The notes beneath the pieces were generated by a model. The model saw only the letters and a program-made list of their open reading frames with translations, was not told the DNA's origin and did no database searches. From Symbiodinium natans (taxonomy: Eukaryota; Sar; Dinophyceae; Suessiales; Symbiodiniaceae): a stretch of 49,905 nt of DNA. Position numbers and translations under genes: made by a program. This document shows, one piece after another, positions 8,269 through 18,100 of this stretch. The stretch spans positions 913,001 to 962,905 of the forward strand of contig CAJNDS010002812.1 of NCBI GenBank assembly GCA_905221605.1. The letters run 5' to 3'. Each line of letters opens with the position of its first letter. Position 1 is the first letter of the stretch.

Positions 8269-10432
8269 ACTTGCCTCGAAGAGCTCAGGCCAAAAAGCTC
8301 ATCCCTCACTTCCAGGCATTTTTTGGGTTCAGGGTTTAGGATCTTTCGTTTTCTAGAATTTAGGGGTTTGTTTAGGTTTATTTAGGTTTGTTTAGGTTTG
8401 TTTAGGTTTGTTTAGGTTTGTTTAGGTTTGTTTAGGTTTGGTGGTTTAGGGTTTTGTTTTTAGGAATGTTGGTTTTGTTTGTTTTCTCTTCTTTGGGGGG
8501 GGGTTAGGGCTTAGAGTGTGGAGGCTTAGGGTATGTGCCTGTTGGGCTTGCTGGCTAAACCAGACCTACTATAAGGGTGTAGGGCGAGTGGTGCATTTCA
8601 GGATGCGTTCATTCTGGTACAGAGGCTTTAAGGATTAGGGGAAGCGATTAGGATAAGGCATTCAAGTTTGAGATTCAGGGCAACTCGGGTGTGCGGGGGG
8701 GGGGGGGGGGGGGGGGGGGACGTGATTCTTGCCCTCACAGACGTTTATCCGGTTTGCATCTGTTCTGCTTCTGAAAAGGGCTGGGTGCCAGTGCTGTAAA
8801 CCAACCCGCCTAAAACCAACCTAGAAGACCCCTTCAACCCTAAAGCCTGGACCCAAAGCACCCGAGCTGGCAGCAGGCCGTTGCCGGCACCACCTTCGGG
8901 GAAGCTGCAGCGCTCTTCACCAAGGACAGCGCCCAAAATCAACAACATGCCGGAGCCCAAATTCCTAAACCCTGAGCCCCGAATCCTCAACCACACCCAG
9001 GCCCGCAACCCATAAAAACCTGGACGCATATTGGACCTTTCTTGCACTTGAGAAGGAGGTTTATGCCATGTATGCAGAGTGAATGGCAATTGACAGTGTG
9101 TCTTCAACACCGGTTCACTTCCTACTGGTAGCTTTCATGAAAAGCCTCAAGTACAGCCTTTTTAAACCCTAAACCCTAGCTCCTGAATATGAACACTGAA
9201 TATAAACCCTTGAAACTCTAAACCCTTTTAAAGCCCATGAGCCCAGGAGCAGCGCAGAGATTTGGAGATCAAGGCCAGGGGGCCCCCGGTAGTCACGAGA
9301 CCGGTCCTGGTGATCCTGGTTTGCTTGGTAGCCCAGTACCCCTTGCCCCTTTTTTGGTTCTGAGTTCCGATCTTAAGTAACCAACCAAAAAGGGTGCCCT
9401 TATTCTGATATGGTTACTGGGCTACCAAGTTTGGGGATAGCAGATTTTAGGATGGTTCCCGCGATCTCCACCTAGGCGCTTGCTCCTGCAAAGTTTTTCG
9501 CGCGTTGATTTCAGGGTCCCGTGGCTGGCGGGGTTGCAGGACCCTGAAGAAATTTGGGAGTGAGGCTTTAGGATGGTATACAGGGAATGTAGGGTCCAAG
9601 GCTGACGGTTTGAGACCCTCCGCAATCTCCATGAACCCTGCATTCACGTGGCAGGTGAACAAGGAGGTCAGAATCAGCATCCGAAAGCTGTGGGAAGGCG
9701 CTCTTCCCTCCGGAAAGAAGCAGCGACTGGGCTGGCTTACCTAAGACCCAGAGTGGGCCCCCCTTCCCCTTTTTGTTAGGGTTCGGGTTCCCGTATAGTC
9801 CCCTTATACCAAAAAGGTTACCTTTTTATTCCAAGGTTCCTGTTGGGTCTAGTTACCGCTACAGGCTCAACACAGCCTACTCAAGAACTTGCTGTTGCTT
9901 TGAGCCAAGAGTCCACTGAGCCTGACTAGGATGCGCAGTAGGACTGCTATACAGTGGAAGGTGCTTCCGCAGTTTTTTCCCGCCAAGCTGCGTGAGACAT
10001 CGTTCTCAGCCATATGGGTTATTGAATCCCCGGGTCCGCCCTTTATCTACGCCACCCGTTACGCATGTGGCCTCTGATATGAAGTCCTAAGCCCTGCAGC
10101 CTAAACGCCCAAACCCTACGGAAAACCTCATGTCTTGCAAGTCTAGACTCACTGCTGCGTGTAAAGGTTGTATGTGCATCTTCCGCAAAACATCAAGGCC
10201 CATGTCAGACTGTCATTCTTGGGTTTAGTTGGGTGGGGTGCAGGGATAGGGTTGAAGACTAGGGCTGGGATCTGCTGGGTTTGCAGCTATCGCTGTCTGT
10301 TCTTCCAGAAGCCCAAAACTCTAAACCCTAAGCCCTAAGCCCTATAAACCCTAAGCTCTCAACCCTCAGTCCTCAACCCAGAGCCTCGGCATGCAAAGGA
10401 TTGTGGTTCATGACCAGTCCAAGCGCGTGAGG
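8269..10432 (+). CDS. Unidentified multi-exon gene candidate (exon chain)
   Basis: Five exon-like islands can be joined in phase with AG acceptors: 8269-8315 (LPRRAQAKKLIPHFQ, donor GC), 8877-8924 (AVAGTTFGEAAALFTK, donor GA), 9247-9273 (EQRRDLEIK, donor GC), 9655-9686 (VNKEVRISIR plus AA, donor GC) and 10399-10432 (G completes Lys, then IVVHDQSKRVR). Phases agree at all four junctions, and the first and last islands are preceded by CCCTAAA-type arrays, as real exons are here. I do not recognise the family. The start, the stop and any further exons are unknown; the islands could also be part of a neighbouring gene. Confidence 0.35.
8366..8440 (+). repeat. (GTTTAGGTTT)n array
   Basis: About seven 10-bp units of TTTAGGTTTG type, a divergent relative of the telomere-like repeat, lie shortly after the candidate donor at 8316. 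Confidence 0.85.
8695..8719. repeat. Poly-G tract
   Basis: An uninterrupted G run of about 25 bases. Confidence 0.9.
9324..9431. mobile_element. Short inverted-repeat element, family B copy 1
   Basis: It starts CTTGGTAGCCCAGTACC and ends GGTTACTGGGCTACCAAG, a near-perfect terminal inverted repeat. The interior has TTTTTTGGTTC and AACCAAAAAGGGT blocks. Related copies lie at 29748-29882 and 38222-38322. Noncoding and MITE-like. Confidence 0.65.
9748..9860. repeat. Dispersed element related to 31912-32050
   Basis: GACCCAGAGTGGGCCCCC, a CCTTTTTGTTAGGG block, a CCCCTTATA block and AAGGTTACC, ending GGGTCTAG, recur in order in a diverged copy near 31915-32048. The ends are partially inverted. Confidence 0.45.
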
Positions 10433-12066
10433 GCCAAACTCGGCCCGAGCTGATGACGCTCCGAAGGGCGGGCGGACGTCCTCAACCCTCATTAAAACCA
10501 CAACGGAAGACAACAAGCTCAGGATGGACTTAGAACCTTTCGGATGCCCATTAGCACCCTGGAAGCGCTCCTTTTTTGCTTAAGGGAGTAGGTTCCCATC
10601 TAAACCCCCATGAAGCGAGCAAAAAGAGCACTGTTTGCGCCTCAATCTTCTTCGGGGAACTTGTAGACCTCGTCATCAGGGTTTAGGGTTCAGGTTTAGG
10701 GTTTAGGGTTTAGGGTTTAGGGCACTTCTGGACCTCGGGTGAGTAGCAGGAGGAGGATGTTGACCCACCCACCCACACACACACACGAGACCAATACTCA
10801 AACCCCCTTGTAAGCGCTGTTATTATATAAGCGTCCAAGCCCTATACAAACCCTAAACTCCCTCTCCTAAACGCCTCTGCACCAAAAGTAGCCAGCCCTG
10901 ACTTCGGAGCTGCAACGCTGCGAATCGCAATTTGGGAGTTGACTCGCACACGGCGCCCGTGTGAAGCATAGGCCTGAGGCTCCTGCTCTGAACATGAATA
11001 TTGGCAAGTTTAGTTGGCTTTGTTTGTTCGGTCAGGGCAGCCGAGAAGCACACTATAGAAGGTGAAATGAACCCTAAGTACAATGGGTGAGAAAGTTACT
11101 TTAGGTAAAAGTTCAGGTTTAGGGCTTCAGGGAACTATGGGATTCGGTCCGGTTTAGGTTTAGGTTAAGGATGCTTTCGAAGTTCAACAGAGATCCCTGT
11201 TCCGGCCGCTTGTTCGACAAGCCGATCCTCAGGAAAGTTGCATCTCACAATTCAGACATGAAGCTGGCAGGGGAAATGGTGAGGGGCCGACGGCACATTA
11301 AGTCACAGCGGGCGTGCAGGCTACCGTATTGGCGTCCCAAAGCCCTTTGCAGTTTTCCGCAGGGTCCTCTGAACATAGAACCCCTTCACGAAAGGGTCCC
11401 AAGAAAAAGGGCTTGTTAAAATCACTGAATGTTTCGGGAGCGGGGGGGGGTTCCACCTGCCCACACATGCCAGGGAACGAACCGCTTGATTGAGCAGTCG
11501 ACCTACGAGGCAGCGTACCGGCCCTTGCGAATGTTGGGGGCATCAACTTGCTGGTTCTTGTAGTAGGGAGTTCGACTATCAGGTTCCTGCTATCCTGCGG
11601 CGATATAAATAAATAAATTTGATATATATATATATGTAATTACAATTATATATATATATATACCCTTCAAAATCTTCAAACTTGTCACCTTCCAGGCAGA
11701 CTGATGCTGCTAAGATGCAAGGTCTCGAAGCCTTGACTAGACTGCCTTGTCGGGTAAGTTTGGTGTTAATGTGCAAGCTTGGCAAGCTTTGACACGGAGT
11801 CACAGAACCCTGCAAGTAACTGTTTAGCTGGGTAGCGACAGTGAATCATTTTCTCGACGCGAACCTGCTGCAAAGCCCCTTGGTCTATCCCTGTTGAATT
11901 TGTTTGGACAGCATGCCGCCCTGATTGAAGGTGGACTCCAAATGCTAGGTCACGACAGTCTGCCAAAATATGATCCATCATAGTCCTCCCACCTGGACAG
12001 TTGTCGAATGTCACCCTAAATCCTGTAAACCCCAAATCTAATGGCTGGGACACCTTGATCCTGTAG
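10433..12066. other. Spacer or intron without a recognised gene
   Basis: TTTAGGG words occur at 10679-10722 and near 11110-11165, CCCTAAA-like words near 10830-10870 and a TA-rich microsatellite at 11612-11661. I see no assignable exon. The stretch should contain more POLE exons if the polymerase gene is continuous upstream, but none was recognised. Confidence 0.5.
11612..11661. repeat. AT-rich dinucleotide microsatellite
   Basis: TATATA runs interrupted by TGTAATTACAAT. Confidence 0.9.
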
Positions 12067-12103
12067 CTGCGGGGCTACCCAAATTGAGCTGGAAGAAGCC
12101 ACG
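12067..12103 (+). CDS. POLE: POLE exon r1 (tentative)
   Basis: The frame ends IELEEAT, which fits the L-(D/E)-S-E-T segment just before the GGHVE block. A GC donor at 12104 ends on a codon boundary and joins in phase with r2. The 5' boundary could instead be the AG at 12087-12088. Confidence 0.35.
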
Positions 12104-15100
12104 GCGTTCAAACTTCTCAGCACTAAGTAGGCATAATCGGCACCCTGTAAATTCTTGAAAGGGTTCCTAGGAAGATAGTTAAGAGGAACCTTAGAAGGTG
12201 AAAGGGGTGGAGCAAAAAACTATGCACCTTTACGTCGTCCTTCCAATGGCCCTGGGTACTTTGCACTGTGATAAAGCGCCTTTCCTGCAGGGGGCCCGCG
12301 TGGAGTGTATGCGCGTCGGCGTCTACCGCGCAGACATCAAGGATGACAAGTCGGGTTCCGGGTGTAGGTTTCAGGGTTCAGGTTCTAGGGCGCCGGATGT
12401 CATTGCCTCAACGCTAGTATCATGTGAACACCCCAAAGCAACTTGCACCCTTTGAACATGAATCCGCAAAGTCCCCAGACCACTAAGACGCAGCGAGGCG
12501 GGAAGTGTTTCTGGGCCTTGACCTTCTAAAAGCCTAGCATGAAGGCCTCGAGCCCCCAATCACCTAGGGTTTAGGGTTTAGGGTTTTGGGGTGTTGGGGT
12601 TTTGGGCTTTAGGGTTTAGGGTTTAACTTGAAACCCTGAGCGCGCAAACCCTTGAGGCCCATAACGACCTAGGATTTTGCGGGAAAAAAGCTCAGTCTAT
12701 AGTCGGTTGAGCCACAAGACTGCTATTTGCTTAAGAACCCCCAAAAAATGTACAATCCCAAATTTACCCTTATAAGGAAGAATATTTCATGTTTTTTTGT
12801 GGGTTCTTCAGCAATCGGTAGAAGAACACTGAGCCACACGGCCCAAAAAATACCAGAGAGCCCAATGCCCCTGAATTTAGGAACTAGGGACCCCTACATC
12901 AGTTAAGTTGCATTGTTTAATTGAGGGGTATGTGGTTCTTTGTGTTTTTTTTTTTTTTAACATTTTCCCTTATTGGGTTGAAGAGGATCATATTCAGGAA
13001 TATTTTTTAGAGGGTTTTAAGGGCCGTCCTAGTTAGCTGAGGGGTATTGGGCTCTTTGGGACTGCAGGGGGTTTACGAAAATAGGGGACCCCTGAAATAG
13101 CATTCCCTTAGAGTAAGGACCCCAATAAGGTACACCCCTCATTTCGGAAACCCCCAACTCCCAGGAGACCTTTCAGATTGAGCCGTCGGCGATTCAAACC
13201 CTCCTCGAAGATCTGAAGGGCACGGCCAGGGGGCCTAGGATTTGGAGAATTCCACACGAGGCCTCCCAGTAGTATCCCTAAAACCCCAAACCCTAAACCC
13301 TAGGGTTAGTATTCCTAGGGTTAGGTGTCCCCAAAAACCCCCATGAAGCCGCCTCAATCTTTCAACCCGCAATCGTCATCGCTAAGCCGATGAAGGCACT
13401 TCCTTCTTCGGTTCTTGGGTTACGTGGGAACCTGGGTTACTGTAGGGTTTTGACATCTTAGAGCTCAGGCCTCAAATGCCTGCTGCTTGAGTTTAGGGTT
13501 GAGGGTGGGTTAATTTAATTGGGGTTCAGGCTTTATAGTTTTTCAGGGTCTGGAGTCAACGAGGACTCATGGGTCATAAGCCTCCAGGCTGTAAAGTGCC
13601 GAGCCGCGCTGTGAGGTTGACTTCTTCCTGACCCAAGAGGAGAAGGCCATGACTTCAGGGCGCTGGGGGTTTGCGAAGATGAGGGAGCCCGAATATAAAC
13701 CCCCCAAAGGGCAGGACTCCCTTATGACAAGGATCCCAAGAAGGTACCCCTAATTTCGGAAAATCCTCATCTTGGCTAGAAAGGCACCGATGAAGGTTAC
13801 AGTCATGGGCTAGGTTATGGGTGAACTATGCGGTTCTTACTAGCCTAGCGGGTCTATTTGTACTGCGACAGGGCTTTGGGGTTGCTGACTCCACAATGCC
13901 ACTACACATGGACCCTTTGAAGCCTACAACATCATGGGTTTGGGACTTATGGGTTTCCGGCATGTTAAGGCCGAAACCATTAACCCTTCATCTTCTCCCC
14001 TCCGCCATGTGCCAGGTGAAGATCGAGGACGTGGAGAACTACGAGGAGGTTCTGCAAGAGGTCGAGACTCAACTCCGAACCTCTGGCCACTTTATTGCGG
14101 GTTCAGGGGTACATTCAGGGTCAGGCGATGGGGGGGGCCTGTCGAGGGTGGTGTGTCACTTTAGGATCTGAACCCAGGGATCACACCCTCTCATAGTAGA
14201 GCCCCTACACTTAGGACCATTCACCCTGTAGGTAGTGGTACCCTCCCTTTGGATGTATTCGAGTTAGGAACAGCGCCTCCTTTCAAGAGTATACATGTTG
14301 CTCGAGAGGCAGAGCTCAGGAGTTTAGGGTATCCACACTTTGTCTTAGTTGCAGAGTATGTAACCTTAACCTTTTTGGGGTTACTGGACAACTAGGGTGT
14401 AGAGGATCGGTTCCAACCCTAAACCCTAAATCCTAAACCCTAAACCAAGTCGTTCCTGGTGCTTCAAGGGGGGCACAGTGCCACAGTGCCAGGCAACCTA
14501 TGCGATCCCAGCAAGGCCTGCGCTGTCGTTGATTCCCTAAGCCGTGAAGCCTAAACCCTAAACCCTAAACCCCAAACCCTAAACCCTAAACCCCAAACCC
14601 TAAACCCTAAACCCTAAACCGTACTGAAATCTATAAGCGTCATCTCGCAGGATGATGAATGTGTCTTTCTTCGGGCCCTCTTAGAATTCGGAGCCCCTTC
14701 AGAGTCAGGGTATCCAAAATGCCGCTATAAGTTGAAAAGCACTTTAGCCTAAGGCTCTATAGTTGCTGCTTTGCCGGTTCGGGGTGAGGGTTTAGGATCC
14801 ATGGGGTCCGGGTGTGGGCCTAGGGTCCCTTTGGAAGCTCCTATTGAATACGGAGCGTATCTAGGGCAGCCCCCCCAAGAGGACATGATAGCTCAGAGGC
14901 GGGCCCACATGCAGAAACCTGGAAGGGAGGAGTTGATCTTTTCTCGGCTAGAGGGTTTTGGTCTGGGGTTAAGTGTAAGCAAGATTATGTTAGAATAATG
15001 ATAATACTAATAGTAATAATACTAGTATTAATAATAATACTAATAATAGTGATGCCAGATGCTTGTTTTCATCAGGTTGTTCCTTGCGAGAAGTTTTTCT

Positions 15101-18100
15101 TTTCTCGGCTAGAGGGTTTTGCTTGGCAGCTAGCTGCTTTGAATTAGAGATTCTTGGGCGTTAGGGCCCTCTAAGCCCTAAAAGCCCTGAACCTTATACC
15201 TTAGCTCTTAACCCCTAAACCCTAAACCCTAAACGTCCTGAACCCTAGACTTGCGAGCGCATCTGCGTGAAGGTCGCGGAGCAGGTTGGACGCATGTCGG
15301 CCGAGGATGCTTCCTTCTCGCCGGAGAAGGTTGGGACCGGGTTGGGAGTTAGATGAGTTTAGGGTAAACTCCCAAGAGTTGGAACATCCTTAGCCCCATA
15401 CTCCAAAAGAACACTAAAGGGAATCCCAGCTCTAATCATCCTTAAACCATGTTCCAACTTTCTGGAGTTTACGGTAGGGTTTGGGGTTTGAGGTGTTTGT
15501 CGGCTGTGCGAATGGACACGGGCATGCCTACTGTCAGCGAGTTGCAGATTTGGCTGCCTGTTCGTACAAGGCTCAACTTGTAGCAATTGGCATGTAGTGA
15601 TCGTGCTAAAGGGTGTAGTACAGGTGCCTGTATACCTGCCAGTGTTCTGATCGTCCGAAGAAAATGAAAACAAGAACTTCCCACAAACACCAGATCAGGG
15701 TGTTGAGCATGACTCTTAGGCTTGAGGACGTTACGGGTCTAGGGTCACGTGCTTCTTGCGCTTCGGTGACACTTGTGTTGTTCATCGGTGGTTCTGTTGC
15801 AGCACGATGCTGCTACCCGTGCAGATGATAGCGGTGGTTGAAGATGGTGCAGCTTGTTTCCGTGGTTGGGATTTATGACTTGCAAGGGTTAGAGACTCTG
15901 GGTCGTTCTCTTTCTACTTGACCTGGCAGCTTTCTTCCCATACGGTGCAGATTCTGCTTTCACTTTCGGAACCGCACTCGTCTTGAGCCGTGTGCCTCAA
16001 CGGTGTAGACAGGGACCCAAAGAGCCCAAGACTCCTTAAATCGGGAAGATACCTTAAAGCAACTTAAGGATCCCTTTATGACCAAAGGTATATTCCCTAC
16101 GTGTACTACTTAAGAGGCCTTGGGCTCTCTGGGGAGCATCCTTTGGCCAGCCCAGGCAGGCAAGAAGAAGGTTGAGGAGGAGTACAACCTGCAGCTGGTC
16201 GAGTACGAGATTACCGAAGGCGTGCTCCCAACTGGGTGCATGTGAACCCAAGAGGGTTTAAGGCTTAGGGTTTATGAGTTTGGGGTTGAGGGTTGTAGGG
16301 TTTACGGGTTTGGGTTTCAGGGATTTGGTGCTCGAGCTCTTGATGGATTGTTAGCTTTTCTTGACGTAGAAACCGTACCATCATGAGTCTTTCTACGTGA
16401 CAGGAACTCTCTTGTGTTAGCTTTCGTGCCTTGAGGGGTGCAGAGCGTACAAGGTTAGGGGGACGTTTGGTCTCCGAGCGGCGAGTCTGGTGGAGTGTGT
16501 TGGCACACGCTTGGGACCCTTGGTCCCAGTGCGGACACTTTGGGGGCTGGGCGGGGAGGGGGGAACTGCCAAGCGCACAAACCTGTTCTTCATGGCGTTT
16601 GGGTGCAGTCTCTGATGTGTGTTAGGTTCTCAGAAGGTCCAGGAGTTTGCCTGCAGAATTCACCAATTTGACTGGTCGTTGGGTACAGTAGCTAAACACT
16701 GTAGTCCTAAACCCACAACCCTCAACAGCTTCATCTCCGCAGGCAAGGGTGGCGTCAAGTCGGGCGGCAAGAAGGTGAAAAAGTCGTCCTACCGCGTCAT
16801 CAAGGATGGTATGCGTGCTGGGTTCAGGGTTTAGGGTTTAGGGTCATCCGAGCTATCAGGAAGCCATGTGGCACCCAAGACAAACTCCATCCATCCTTCC
16901 ATGAGTACTCCATCCATCCTTCCCTGAGTCCGGGGGGGGGTGGGTTGATTGCAAGCACCACCCCACCTGCCGGTGGTAGAAAGGACGACTACCCTTTGAT
17001 CTACCACTTGGACGTCGGCGCCATGCCCTGGGCCCGGGAATCCCTGTGGAGGGTCCATATTTGTATAGTACTTCAGATGGACCCCTCAGGTAACCCAAAG
17101 GCTCCTGTGTAGTACCTTTTTGGGTAGTATACTGGAATCCGCTTGGAGCCTTTAGGTAAAGTCTAGTTCGTGTGGGGGGTGGGCGAGGGCGGGGTTCGAA
17201 GGGTTTTTTGGGGTGTTGCGGTTTGCAAGTTTTGCAGTCCCAACTGTCGGAGTTTTGCATCCAACTTTCTGGGTTTTATGGCTTAGGTGAGGTTTTACAG
17301 ATGAAGGCCTCGAGGGTTGAGTCTTTTGGCCAGTTGTGGCTTCCCAGCTACGGCAGCTACAGATTCCAGAGTTCTGCACGGCCAAGGTACCCGAACATCA
17401 TCCTTTCGAATCGGCTACAGCCGATGGCCATCGTCGCGCGCTCAGATCAGGCTTCTTAAGTAATTATACGTGACTTGGGGCTGAGTTTGCCTTGGTCCCT
17501 GGTAGCAGCACCCTCAACCCTGAACCACTACACCCTACAAACGCCCTAAAGCCTTCACCCACCAAACTCCGTCAAGCCTCAGCCCCCTGGCCTCCGACAT
17601 GAACGTATGCTCAGCGCGCTACGTCCGAAGGTCACCAAGGAGTTTTGCAACTCCTGCAGCTACAATGCGCCATCCAACAAGCTGGAGAGCTCGGAAAAGG
17701 GTGGAGGAGCTTAGAGACTCGGGTACTTGGAGGTTCAGGGTAATTATTCGTAATTATTCGCCACTTATAACCGTACTTATAACCCACTTGTAAGCCCCTT
17801 AAGTGCCCTATTATGGTTATATAAGTACAGCTATAGTTGGTTAAACCATGAACCTCCAAGTAGAGGGAGTTTGCTTTATGCGGTTCCAGGATGGGCTTAA
17901 TTTATGTTGGACCCTCTTTTGCTGGGCCCCCCCTATAAAGACATGGAGCCACTGTTGGGTCCGCCAGAAAGACAAGCTGTTCCGGGAGTCTAAGAAAGTT
18001 TCGTGTGTCGTATCTTCAAGAATCAGTTGCTGATCCCTTCCCCAGGGCTGTCGGGGTAGCGGCTCCTTTTAACACCAAAATATCCCGGGTGGGGCACGCA

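Noticed and set aside
10010-10052. Peptide PPFIYATR, reminiscent of a PYFYIATR segment in the Pol epsilon N-terminal domain
   Set aside because: Too short, wrong distance from the next POLE exon (over 500 residues missing in 2 kb) and phase incompatible with neighbours.
11766-12053. Minus-strand frame of 95 codons
   Set aside because: No recognisable motif; genes here are built of far smaller exons, so length alone is weak evidence.
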